54,643 nt of DNA from Candidatus Moraniibacteriota bacterium (GCA_026396175.1 JAPLXG010000004.1:1-54643); one strand, 5' to 3'; positions 36,458 to 45,202 are shown, numbered from the stretch's first letter. Translations and numbers: made by a program. The notes: a model not told the origin generated them from the letters alone.

Positions 36458-36669
36458 GAATTTTTAATTTTATAATTTTTGAATTTTTAAATAATGTCCC
36501 AATTTTTGAATGTTTAAAAATTGAGTCATTTAAAATTATTTCAAAAATTACCTGCCTGCCGGTAGGCAGGAAAATTAAAAAATTAAAAATTTCCTTCCAA
36601 TCTTCACTACAGTCAGATTTCTCCACTTATATTACTTTACTGCCCAGTCTATCAGTAAGCAATATAGTT

Positions 36670-37227
36670 GGGGATGCCTGGTTTCGACAGGTTGTACGTT
36701 TAAAATATGCAAGCCGAGCTCTTATGGCTGCTCGTTTATCCCCCACCACTTTTTTACTCGCACTTTGTGCGCGAGAGATAGTTTACTAATTTATCATCAG
36801 TAAGTTAATAAAAAACGACTTACATGCAAGATAATTTCAAAAAGTAGAAAAGTGGTGGGGGATGAAAAACCGCTATTAAAGTTATAAGTGCAAACTTACT
36901 AACAAAAGCAAAAACTGCGATTGCTGAGGCTTTCACAGTCAACTTTGCTACCGCTCTTGCCTAATACTAGCCTTTACTAGTTAGGGCATAAGCCATCGAA
37001 TTTATTTTCGCCCAAGGGGTAAATTTCGGTGTCATATTATTGGGCTAGCTTTTGGCACTTTTCTTGGCTGCCACTTGCGAAATCAATGCCGAGAATAGAT
37101 TGAGAAGGTTTTGTTCGCCTTTCACTTTTCGATCGACCCCGCCTCGTGTGGGAACCAAGGCGAAATAAGCTTGTAGTATATTTTAGATGAATAATTTTGG
37201 ACGCGAGTTCAACTCTCGCCATCTCCA
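36670..37227 (+). ncRNA. ssrA: tmRNA, interrupted by a ~126-bp TIR element
   Basis: 5' GGGGATGCCTGGTTTCGACAG and 3' GGACGCGAGTTCAACTCTCGCCATCTCCA; 7-bp acceptor GGGGATG/CATCTCC; tag ORF 36890..36964 = ANLLTKAKTAIAEAFTVNFATALA*. Confidence 0.93.
36738..36863. repeat. GTGGTGGGGGAT-TIR element, copy 5 (inside tmRNA, inverted orientation)
   Basis: ATCCCCCACCACTTTTTTACTCGCACTTTGTGCGCGAG ... AGAAAAGTGGTGGGGGAT. Confidence 0.9.
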
Positions 37228-37235
37228 CGTGCAGC

Positions 37236-37354
37236 TCTCTACGAACTACGAATTAAGTACGAATATACGAATAATTTATATCCAGCTATTTCTAGCTTTC
37301 GCCGGCTTTCTGTTTTAGATTAGTATATTCGTAAAAATTCGTAGTTCGTAGAGA
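37236..37354. repeat. 19-bp inverted repeat element just 3' of tmRNA
   Basis: TCTCTACGAACTACGAATT (37236..37254) ... AATTCGTAGTTCGTAGAGA (37336..37354). Confidence 0.8.
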
Positions 37355-37431
37355 CTACGTAAAACATAACCACTAACACTAAATTTATCAGACGAACACC
37401 CTACAAAAGACCAGTTGTCAGAAAAGGTCCG

Positions 37432-37938
37432 ATTACCAGAATTAACGATCAAATCCGCGTGCCGGAAGTACGTGTTATTCGTGATTCCGATAATGCCCAA
37501 CTTGGAGTCATCCCAACTACCCAGGCGCTAGAGCTTGCTCGCGAAGAAGGCCTGGACATCGTGGAAATCGCGCCACACGCAAAACCACCCGTTTGCAAAA
37601 TAATGGACTTTGGAAAATTTCAATATCAAAAATCCCGCCTGGAACGCGTGAATAAATCCAAACAGAAAAAATCAGAAGTAAAAGGCATTCGTTTGGGAGT
37701 GCGCACTGACACGCATGACTTGGAATTCAAAAAAGCCCAAGCGGAAAAGTTTTTGAAGAAGGGCGCGAAAGTTAAGATAGAACTGACGATGCGCGGCAGA
37801 GAAAAAGCTCATCAAGATCTGGCTCGCGAAAATCTGAAACAGTTTCTTCACGAAATCGCGATTCCCTACAAAATTGAACAAGAAATCAAACGTTACCCGG
37901 GAGGATTTAATGCGATTATAGCTCCCGATGAAGAGTAA
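37432..37938 (+). CDS. infC: translation initiation factor IF-3 (start uncertain, non-AUG: ATT 37432 or ATA 37366)
   Basis: RINDQIRVPEVRVIRDSDNAQLGVIPTTQALELAREEGLDIVEIAPHAKPPVCKIMDFGKFQYQ. Confidence 0.93.
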   Translation: MTRINDQIRVPEVRVIRDSDNAQLGVIPTTQALELAREEGLDIVEIAPHAKPPVCKIMDFGKFQYQKSRLERVNKSKQKKSEVKGIRLGVRTDTHDLEFKKAQAEKFLKKGAKVKIELTMRGREKAHQDLARENLKQFLHEIAIPYKIEQEIKRYPGGFNAIIAPDEE

Positions 37939-37950
37939 TTTTGTTTATAT

Positions 37951-38115
37951 CCCCTTCTCCCTTAGGGAGAAGCCTGCCTGCCGGTAGGCAGGGTGGTCGA
38001 AGACCGGATGAGGGAAAGGGTATTATGCTAAGAAAAAATAAACTTAGATTATTCTTAACGTAAAGCCCTTGCCCTCACCTGTCCTCCGGACATCCTCTCC
38101 CGAGGGGCGAGGAGG
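37951..38115. repeat. double-hairpin TIR element, copy B3
   Basis: CCCCTTCTCCCTTAGGGAGAAG...GCCGGATGAGGG ... CCCTCACCTGTCCTCCGGACATCCTCTCCCGAGGGGCGAGGAGG. Confidence 0.82.
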
Positions 38116-38163
38116 ATAATTTCATTAAGCTAAATAATTATTGAGTTAGACTGGAAAAAATTT

Positions 38164-38358
38164 ATGCCAAAGCTAAAAACTAAAAAAGCGCTAGCGAAGA
38201 AAATTAAGATTACCAAGAACAAAAAAGTAATCCGCCGCTCAACCGGACAAAATCACTATAACTCCAAGGAAAACGGCAAAGTCGGGCGAGAGAAAAAGGG
38301 CGACAAGAGACTTTTCAAGGCTGACGAGAAAAATGTTCTAAAAAGAATGCAAGTATAA
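38164..38358 (+). CDS. rpmI: 50S ribosomal protein L35
   Basis: MPKLKTKKALAKKIKITKNKKVIRRSTGQNHYNSKENGK; position between infC and rplT. Confidence 0.88.
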   Translation: MPKLKTKKALAKKIKITKNKKVIRRSTGQNHYNSKENGKVGREKKGDKRLFKADEKNVLKRMQV

Positions 38359-38454
38359 TAAGTAAATTTTTAAATTATAAATTTCGAATCAATTTGAGAT
38401 TATCAATGCATTTCATTGAAAATTGAAAATTGAAAATTGAAAATTACCCCAAAT

Positions 38455-38799
38455 ATGACCAGAGTAAAACGCGGGATGGCCTCCTCAAAAAGAAGAAAGA
38501 ATTTATTGGAAGACGCCAAGGGTTTCAAATGGAGAAGAAGTACTAATTATCGCGCCGCGAAAGAAGCGGTGATTAAGGCTGGCTCCTATGCCTTTCGTGA
38601 TCGTCGTGCCAAGAAACGCGTGATGCGAAAATTGTGGATTACGAGACTCAATATCGCGCTTCGCGAATTGGGACTAAAATATAGCCAATTCATCAAGATT
38701 ATGATTGATAAGCACATTGAATTGGATCGCAAGGTACTTTCTCAACTGGCAGTGAGCGATCCGAAAGTTTTCGCTAAATTGATTGAGTCGGTAAAATAG
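38455..38799 (+). CDS. rplT: 50S ribosomal protein L20
   Basis: MTRVKRGMASSKRRKNLLEDAKGFKWRRSTNYRAAKEAVIKAGSYAFRDRRAKKRVMRKLWITRLN. Confidence 0.96.
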   Translation: MTRVKRGMASSKRRKNLLEDAKGFKWRRSTNYRAAKEAVIKAGSYAFRDRRAKKRVMRKLWITRLNIALRELGLKYSQFIKIMIDKHIELDRKVLSQLAVSDPKVFAKLIESVK

Positions 38800-38817
38800 A
38801 TTTATTGTTTTAAATAC

Positions 38818-38850
38818 AAAAAAATTCCCATATTGTGGGAATTTTTTTGT
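38818..38850 (+). terminator. rho-independent terminator after rplT
   Basis: AAAAATTCCCATATTGTGGGAATTTTTTTGT. Confidence 0.8.
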
Positions 38851-38860
38851 ATTTATTTTT

Positions 38861-39141
38861 TTGTCATTCCCGCGCAGGCGGGAATCCAGTCACGCAATTA
38901 GCTTAAAATAGAGGTCGTCCCAGTTAGGATTATTTTGTTCGATAAGATTTATTTTCCACGCTCTGTTCCATTTTTTGAGTGCTTTTTCCCTGGCAATAGC
39001 TGAATGAATATTTTCAGTTTGTTCATAATGAACTAATTTTCTAACATCATACTTTTTACTAAATCCATCAGTAATCTTGGTTTTATGTTGCTGGATTCTT
39101 TTAATTAAATCTGAGGTTACGCCGATCGCGGGAATGACAAT
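38861..39141. mobile_element. GIY-YIG TIR module, copy 3 (5'-deleted)
   Basis: TTGTCATTCCCGCGCAGGCGGGAATCCAGT left end; junction GCCGAT|CGCGGGAATGACAAT at the right end. Confidence 0.82.
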
Positions 39142-39201
39142 CTTATTTATTTTATTTTTAGTAGCGCTGTGCCATTGTGAATGTTTTTGAGGATGATACA
39201 C
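38890..39201 (-). pseudogene. GIY-YIG nuclease with the N-terminal GIY/YIG strand deleted
   Basis: IGVTSDLIKRIQQHKTKITDGFSKKYDVRKLVHYEQTENIHSAIAREKALKKWNRAWKINLIEQNNPNWDDL; N-terminus replaced by unrelated MYHPQKHSQ... Confidence 0.85.
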
Positions 39202-39208
39202 GAAGATG

Positions 39209-39409
39209 CTACCTCTTCTTCCCCAAAATCACCTCCCGAATCAGTCGACGGAGTCCATAAAAGGGTAGCCAGATCCAGAGCGTTTTCAAGACCCATTTAT
39301 TCCAAAAACCATTCGGGTTGGTGGAGAAATAATCAAAAACCAAGTAGAGCAAAAAAAGGATTAAGATAAAAGGCCCGAAGGTGAGAACATACGCGTCAAA
39401 TTTATTCAT
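39209..39409 (-). CDS. hypothetical small membrane protein
   Basis: MNKFDAYVLTFGPFILILFLLYLVFDYF. Confidence 0.6.
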   Translation of the reverse strand: MNKFDAYVLTFGPFILILFLLYLVFDYFSTNPNGFWNKWVLKTLWIWLPFYGLRRLIREVILGKKR

Positions 39410-39415
39410 AGTTTT

Positions 39416-39544
39416 ATCCCCTACCACTTTTTCACTCGCGTTCGCGATATGCAGGCAGAGTTTTGTTAATTAAATTATTTACAGCTTATCTAAGCAAACT
39501 CAAATGTAAATTAAGGTAAAAAAAGTGAAAAAGTGGTGGGGGAT
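39416..39544. repeat. GTGGTGGGGGAT-TIR element, copy 6 (inverted orientation)
   Basis: ATCCCCTACCACTTTTTCACTCGCG ... AAAAAGTGGTGGGGGAT. Confidence 0.82.
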
Positions 39545-40305
39545 TAATTCTTATTATTAATTTCATAGATCACATCTTTTTTCTCTACCACAATTCTCCA
39601 CTGATTTTTCTCCGCAATTTTTCGCAAATTCAAATCTGGATTAAACGCAATCGGCCGATCAACCAACTCCAAAAATGACGCGTCGGATTGGGTATCCCCC
39701 ATCCCGAAAGAATCAACCAGCGAAATATCATTTTCAGCGACGAATTGTTTCACCACCGATCCCTTGTCATGCGTTGGTTCAAAAATCGTACGCCCGGTAT
39801 AAATTTTGTTTTTATCAATTTCATAGACACTGCCGAAATAGGCATCAAAACCAAAAATCTCCGCATATTCTTTCACAATCTCGATTGGCGAGCCGGAGAT
39901 CACAAGCATTACGTGATCGCTGCGCATTTCTTCAATCAGTTTTTTGGCAAAAATATAGGTTCGCTTGATATTGAACTCAGCCACGATTTTGGCGGCTTTC
40001 ATGATGTCTTCCTGGCTTTTGCCGGCAATGTTTTTTTCATACAGCTCCACCAGCTTTTTGCGATAGGCTTCATAGGTGCCTTCGTTGTCCAGCCAATGAC
40101 CATAGAGACCGATCAGTTCATTCCTGACAATTTTGGGAAAAATCTTCATCCAGGAGAGTTCGTTTAAAAGTTCAAAAGCTAAATTTTTGCGAAAAATTGT
40201 ACCATCAATATCAAAAACGGCTAACTTTTTTTTGTGCGTTTTCTTGCAAATTTCTTTTATCATAAAAAAATAAAAATACAAACCCTGGGGCAAGCGCTGG
40301 ATCAT
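39544..40305 (-). CDS. HAD-superfamily phosphatase (SerB-like, HAD-IB)
   Basis: LAVFDIDGTIFRKNLAFEL; LVISGSPIEIVKEYAE; DSFGMGDTQSDASFLELV. Confidence 0.85.
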   Translation of the reverse strand: MIQRLPQGLYFYFFMIKEICKKTHKKKLAVFDIDGTIFRKNLAFELLNELSWMKIFPKIVRNELIGLYGHWLDNEGTYEAYRKKLVELYEKNIAGKSQEDIMKAAKIVAEFNIKRTYIFAKKLIEEMRSDHVMLVISGSPIEIVKEYAEIFGFDAYFGSVYEIDKNKIYTGRTIFEPTHDKGSVVKQFVAENDISLVDSFGMGDTQSDASFLELVDRPIAFNPDLNLRKIAEKNQWRIVVEKKDVIYEINNKN

Positions 40306-40372
40306 CTCCTTGATAAGCCACAGAGAATTTACTTAAAATTAGCTCGTCCGCCGAAGCTTCAGCGTAGGAGGA

Positions 40373-41041
40373 TCAAAATCTCAAATATTTATCCCAGTGC
40401 GCATAGAGTTCGGCAGTCGTTACCAAGTCCCTCGCGCAATAGCGGGCGATTTCTAAATATTTTCCGGCCTGATAGAGTTCGCCAACCATCGACCCAGTAG
40501 TCCCCTCGTCCTTGGAACTTTTGATCCCAAAATATTTTGCATAAAAATCCAGAGTATATCTGCGCGTCGCGCCATAGAAAGTTAATTGCTCCAGCAAATC
40601 ACAATGCGTCTTGTGGTCATAGCGATAACCGAATAAATTCTTGGCTGGATGAATCTCGTGCTTGGCACTACGCAATGAAAGAAATGGCCCGTCAAAACTG
40701 CGCCCGTTGAAAGTGATCACTTGATCATAGTTTTTCACCAGCTCCCAAAATTTTTCCAAAATGGCTTTTTCTGATCCACTTTCATATTGGATACCGTTCT
40801 CTTCAAACTCGCTTTTTTCCTCCTCTTTATTTTGAAATAACACGATGCCTTTTCGCGTTTCCGGATTGAGCATTCCGATTGTCACAATTTCGCCCGTCAG
40901 CGGACTGAGCGCCAATTTCTTTTTTACCTCCTCACGCTCCTCATCAGTTTCGCTATACTTGAACAAATACTCTTGCGTTTTCTTTTCAAACGCCTCAAAA
41001 TCAACTCCGATCGTCTCGATATCGACAACTATTTTCGGCAT
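40373..41041 (-). CDS. predicted 3'-5' exonuclease (PolB-like RNase H fold)
   Basis: PKIVVDIETIG; ITFNGRSFDGPFL; HCDLLEQL. Confidence 0.8.
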   Translation of the reverse strand: MPKIVVDIETIGVDFEAFEKKTQEYLFKYSETDEEREEVKKKLALSPLTGEIVTIGMLNPETRKGIVLFQNKEEEKSEFEENGIQYESGSEKAILEKFWELVKNYDQVITFNGRSFDGPFLSLRSAKHEIHPAKNLFGYRYDHKTHCDLLEQLTFYGATRRYTLDFYAKYFGIKSSKDEGTTGSMVGELYQAGKYLEIARYCARDLVTTAELYAHWDKYLRF

Positions 41042-41057
41042 ATTATTAGAAAAAATA

Positions 41058-41228
41058 TTACATCCGTAGCTTAACATATATCCCATAAACCGCTAAAATC
41101 AAAGCGATGAGCATCCATTGAGTTCCCGCGAGTCCAAAAATATCTGCTTTAAATAGAAAATTAAAACCGGAAACCAGCGCCGCCAGAACGGAAAGTCCCA
41201 TCAAAATATCGCTGTGTTTTTTCATCAT
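41058..41228 (-). CDS. small two-TM membrane protein (56 aa), absent from ORF track
   Basis: MMKKHSDILMGLSVLAALVSGFNFLFKADIFGLAGTQWMLIALILAVYGIYVKLRM; GAAAGGAGGTGGG SD. Confidence 0.75.
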   Translation of the reverse strand: MMKKHSDILMGLSVLAALVSGFNFLFKADIFGLAGTQWMLIALILAVYGIYVKLRM

Positions 41229-41318
41229 AACCCACCTCCTTTCTTTTTTTATACTAGCATATTGAGCTAAATTTTAAAAACAGGGAAAAATTCGAGCTTC
41301 TGCTGACCATTTTTGCCT

Positions 41319-42068
41319 TCATTCAACCACGATCATCGCTTTTCGTCCTGTTTCAATCTTTTTCGCGTCGCCCGGAAAATCGTAAATAGCGCCATAGAGC
41401 GTTTTGATGTTATAGCGATAGCCCTGGCCTTTGCGCGTCCCTGGATCATTAGTGATAATCGTGTCGCCATCATAACCAATGAGCACGAGATTATGATAGA
41501 GCGGACCGGGCGCCGTGAAATTAGGATTGCCCAGTCGCCTTCCCGCGGCCGGCACAATAATCGGTTTTCCTTGTGAGAGATATTTTTTCAAATCCTCCGC
41601 GGTGAAATCATAGACCACGCGCAAATTTTTTAGACCATAATAATTTTCACCTAGCGTTGCTGTTTGGGCCACCGTGCTGTCTTCATAGCCTTTGGCAAAT
41701 TTAATTTCATAAGCGATAAGCGCTTGAATTTCTTTTTCCGCCACGACTGGCGTCAGCTTTTTGTTCTGCAAGAAATAGTCCAACATCACAAGTGATGCCT
41801 CTTCACAAGCTTCCTCGTGATAGGCGTCCCACTTTCCAAATGGTGCTTGAGAAGTGAACGGCACATCGATTAAAATTTTTGTTGCTTCGCCCGCCGTAGC
41901 TTTTTTATCCGCCAAAGCTTTAGCGTCGGAGGAAGCGGAGGAGGGTTCAGTAATGACATTATTATTTTTTATTTCTTCGGATACTATTTCTGAATTATTA
42001 GCTGTTTTTGAAGAAATGTTTTCTGCGGGAGAAAGACGTGACAGTGCCACGTCTCTACGAATATGCAC
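41319..42068 (-). CDS. C39-like peptidase family protein, N-terminus probably frameshifted
   Basis: IDVPFTSQAPFGKWDAYHEEACEEASLVMLDYFL; YHNLVLIGYDGDTIITNDPGTRKGQGYRY. Confidence 0.8.
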   Translation of the reverse strand: MHIRRDVALSRLSPAENISSKTANNSEIVSEEIKNNNVITEPSSASSDAKALADKKATAGEATKILIDVPFTSQAPFGKWDAYHEEACEEASLVMLDYFLQNKKLTPVVAEKEIQALIAYEIKFAKGYEDSTVAQTATLGENYYGLKNLRVVYDFTAEDLKKYLSQGKPIIVPAAGRRLGNPNFTAPGPLYHNLVLIGYDGDTIITNDPGTRKGQGYRYNIKTLYGAIYDFPGDAKKIETGRKAMIVVE

Positions 42069-42232
42069 AATTAAAAATTAATGACGCTAAAATAATTAGC
42101 GCCACTAGATACCAAGAAGCTTTTTTAATTGTTTTGTTTTTAGTAGCCACAGAAATTAACACTCTGCAGGTTCAGGCATCTCGTCTAAACCCATGGAATA
42201 TTATAATAAAAGCCTGTAAAAATACTTTTAAT

Positions 42233-42802
42233 TTAATCCCGTGTGACTTGTTCTGAGCTATACGCTTCAATTGCCAAATTTGTCACACTTATTATTGTCG
42301 CCATGCCATCATTCGTACTCGGATTATAAATATCACATGCCATCTCAAGGATTTTTTCTACAACATTCCATTTTAAAACCCCTGCATACTCTCCTGTTCC
42401 CATATCATTAAGCTCAACACGTCTTTTTGATTCTTTCAAGATTAGCTCTACAGCCTTAAGCGCTAAATCCGTTGCCTCTTCCACCGACATCGGCTTATTT
42501 CCGTCTTTATACTTATCAAATAAAAGTTTCGCTGCATAGAACACTTCGTCAGTCACTTTCTCGACAAAAGCTTCATTGGAAATTCCAGTTCCTTTATTAT
42601 TTAAGCCTCTAAACCTTTCCCTTTCCTCTAGAAATATATTCATCACTTCAAGCTTAAAATCACTAACTTCTAAATCAACCGTATCATCCCTTTGAGCTAT
42701 TTCTTCCATCTCAATGACTTCACTTTTTGGATCATCGATTTTAACGGCATCAGGCATTTTCGGTTGGTTTAAATTTCCAGTCCATTCTTGTTTTTCGACC
42801 AT
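42233..42802 (-). CDS. hypothetical protein
   Basis: 189-aa ORF, no family recognised. Confidence 0.5.
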   Translation of the reverse strand: MVEKQEWTGNLNQPKMPDAVKIDDPKSEVIEMEEIAQRDDTVDLEVSDFKLEVMNIFLEERERFRGLNNKGTGISNEAFVEKVTDEVFYAAKLLFDKYKDGNKPMSVEEATDLALKAVELILKESKRRVELNDMGTGEYAGVLKWNVVEKILEMACDIYNPSTNDGMATIISVTNLAIEAYSSEQVTRD

Positions 42803-42839
42803 ATCATTTTCCTTTAAATAATTAAGTTATACTTCTATT

Positions 42840-43988
42840 CTAATATACAATTAATGGCGTGCCAATCTCCGCCCAGTCGTAGACAATTTTAGCCGGACCG
42901 ACTCCGAGGCGAATACAACCGTGCGAAACTGGCGTGCCCAAATGATTGGCACCTTCCTTGTAGCCTCCTGGCCATTCCGGCAGTTCGTGAATGCCCATTT
43001 TGCCATCCGCCAAAAACGCCATCCAGTTAGGCATATAGAGGCCGTAGGCCTTGGAATAGGCGCGGGGAGACTTGTTGTAGATCTGATGCGTGCCAATGGG
43101 TGTTCCCATTCCCCTTTTGCCAGATGAAACCAGATAGGCATCCAACAGCGTTCCGTTTTCAAAGGTCGTCATTATTTGGGTTGTTAAATTAACGTCGATA
43201 TATTTTCCAGTCGTTATTTTCGCTTTAGTATATTTCCTGGCTTGATCGAGGCGTATTGCAAAATCTTTTTCCCAAGCGACCGGAGTGGTTTTCAGCGTTT
43301 CAAATGATCCGGCATAGAGCGCTTGATAGTGCTCATCGCTATCGCCCGCCGCTTTTATGGAAATTTTTAGCGAATATTGAACACCGTCTTCCACTTTGCT
43401 TCTGGGTAAAATTTTGAACTCGGTCTTTTCGGGATTATTTTGATATTCCACTCCGCCGTCCGGATTTAATTGAAAATCGACATAATAATCTTTGGTCGAT
43501 TTATCAAAATCGATGATAATCGGGTCTTCCGCGCCAATAATCACACCCTTGGTTCCATCAGTCGGAAAAACTTTTGTTACTTGCGGAAAATTGGCCACGG
43601 AAAAAGTCAATTTTTTCCCGGCAATTTTGGTCAGCATCGCTGTGCGCCCTTCCGGCAACACAATCGCATAATCTGTTCCGGATTGCCAAAATTTTTCCGG
43701 GGTGATGATTAGTTTTCTTTTTGCCCCATCAAAATCCAGTTTGATTTTTTCTTCCGGCACAGTTTTTATTTTTGTCGCGTAGTCTTTATTCCAAACCGGC
43801 ACGGAAAAATTAACTTCAAGCGCCTCTTTCACTTCAATATTTTTTGCCTTTTTCAAGGTCACATTTTCCGCGTAGGATTTTTGATAGAACTGCCAACCAT
43901 AAAAAATAATCAACGCCAAAGAAGCCAACGCCAAGGAGAGTAGGAAGGTTTTGGTGAAGATTAGGAAAAAGTTTGATTTTTGTTGCAT
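42840..43988 (-). CDS. L,D-transpeptidase (YkuD)
   Basis: GIHELPEWPGGYKEGANHLGTPVSHGCIRLGVGPAKIVYDWAEIGTPLIVY. Confidence 0.93.
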   Translation of the reverse strand: MQQKSNFFLIFTKTFLLSLALASLALIIFYGWQFYQKSYAENVTLKKAKNIEVKEALEVNFSVPVWNKDYATKIKTVPEEKIKLDFDGAKRKLIITPEKFWQSGTDYAIVLPEGRTAMLTKIAGKKLTFSVANFPQVTKVFPTDGTKGVIIGAEDPIIIDFDKSTKDYYVDFQLNPDGGVEYQNNPEKTEFKILPRSKVEDGVQYSLKISIKAAGDSDEHYQALYAGSFETLKTTPVAWEKDFAIRLDQARKYTKAKITTGKYIDVNLTTQIMTTFENGTLLDAYLVSSGKRGMGTPIGTHQIYNKSPRAYSKAYGLYMPNWMAFLADGKMGIHELPEWPGGYKEGANHLGTPVSHGCIRLGVGPAKIVYDWAEIGTPLIVY

Positions 43989-44018
43989 AAACCTTAAATT
44001 GTGGGATAAAATTTAATT

Positions 44019-44177
44019 CCCCTTCTCCCTTAGGGAGAAGGTGGCCGGAGGCCGGATGAGGGAGGAGCCTTTTGATAATTGACCAGCACTATTTCAAATA
44101 TCGTTTTCTTTTTTATCAACGCCCCCTTCCCTCACCTGTCACGAGTACGTGACATCCTCTCCCTAAGGGCGAGGAGG
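44019..44177. repeat. double-hairpin TIR element, copy B4
   Basis: CCCCTTCTCCCTTAGGGAGAAGGTGGCCGGAGGCCGGATGAGGGAGG ... CCCTCACCTGTCACGAGTACGTGACATCCTCTCCCTAAGGGCGAGGAGG. Confidence 0.85.
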
Positions 44178-44182
44178 AAAAT

Positions 44183-45202
44183 TTATTGACTTTGAAACAT
44201 AACTTTCGCCGCGTCCCAAACTTCCGGATGATTATTCCCGAATTTGAGCCAATACCACCATTCTGCGCCCCACAGATAAATTTCCGGAAAACCGACTTGT
44301 CTGGCAAAAGAAACATTGGCTTGCAACTTCTGCGCGTTCATCGATTCAAATTGTTTGTCTAGCGGTTGATTGGTCGTCCAACCGGCAATCCAGGGTTCCG
44401 CCTGCAGTTCGATCACAATCGCGTTATCGTTTTTAGTAAATATTTGATTCATCCAATATTTAAACTGGAAAAAGCGCGGACCGATTGGATAGGTATAAAA
44501 TCCACCATACTTAGCGCTATAAATCGTGCGGTACATCGTTGTGCCAAAGATATCGGCGCGCGAAATTGCTTGCCGCCACAAGCTCAATTCTCCCGAATCG
44601 GTGATGATAATTTTGCGGCTCGGATCAGTCTGCCGCGCCACAGCAATTTCACTGTCCAAAAGATTAGTGTCGAGATCCGGACAAACACCAAACTTCAAAA
44701 ATGGTTCGTTTTCAATCTGCCAATATTTCACCGCCGAAGAATTTTTATAACGCGAAACGACGACACGCACAAAATCCACCAGTTCTGTTTTTCTTTTAGC
44801 ATCATCATTTTTGAGATATTCCGGGATAAAGCACTCCGGCCAGCGTGGCACTTTTTGTCCAACTACCAAAATTAATTCCGCATTTCTTTCTTGGGCTTCT
44901 TGCACTTGCCAATCTAAATCTTTGAAATCATATTGCCCGAGTTGCGGTTCCACCCAATCCCAATAAACCGGAATGCGGATTTTCCGCGCGCCCAAATCAT
45001 CCATAGTAGCGAGATAGACCGCGCGCCAATCCAGCCCGATATCCTCGGCATAGCGCTTGGAAAAAGTGATGCCCAATTTCGCGTCAGTATTTTCATTGAG
45101 CACGGGAATGTTGAAATAAATCAAAAGAATGCAAGCCAAGGCGAAAATCACAAGAAAGGTTTTGAAAATAAATTTGAGCACAGCTTTGATTTTTTGTTTC
45201 AT
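44183..45202 (-). CDS. membrane-anchored glycoside hydrolase-like TIM-barrel protein
   Basis: GARKIRIPVYWDWVEPQLGQYDF; YWQIENEPFLKFG; VIELQAEPW; N-terminal TM. Confidence 0.75.
   Translation of the reverse strand: MKQKIKAVLKFIFKTFLVIFALACILLIYFNIPVLNENTDAKLGITFSKRYAEDIGLDWRAVYLATMDDLGARKIRIPVYWDWVEPQLGQYDFKDLDWQVQEAQERNAELILVVGQKVPRWPECFIPEYLKNDDAKRKTELVDFVRVVVSRYKNSSAVKYWQIENEPFLKFGVCPDLDTNLLDSEIAVARQTDPSRKIIITDSGELSLWRQAISRADIFGTTMYRTIYSAKYGGFYTYPIGPRFFQFKYWMNQIFTKNDNAIVIELQAEPWIAGWTTNQPLDKQFESMNAQKLQANVSFARQVGFPEIYLWGAEWWYWLKFGNNHPEVWDAAKVMFQSQ

Noticed and set aside
36738-36863. The insert in tmRNA as a group I/II intron or a split (two-piece) tmRNA permutation
   Set aside because: Only ~126 bp with no intron core; its ends match dispersed intergenic TIR elements; tmRNA 5' and 3' ends are in normal linear order.
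37037-37228. 63-aa minus-strand ORF MEMARVELASKIIHLKYTT...
   Set aside because: Antisense to the tmRNA 3' region, including its tRNA-like domain.
24182-39201. GIY-YIG ORFs as homing endonucleases within introns or inteins
   Set aside because: They lie in intergenic DNA with hairpin TIRs; no interrupted host gene or intron/intein motifs around them.
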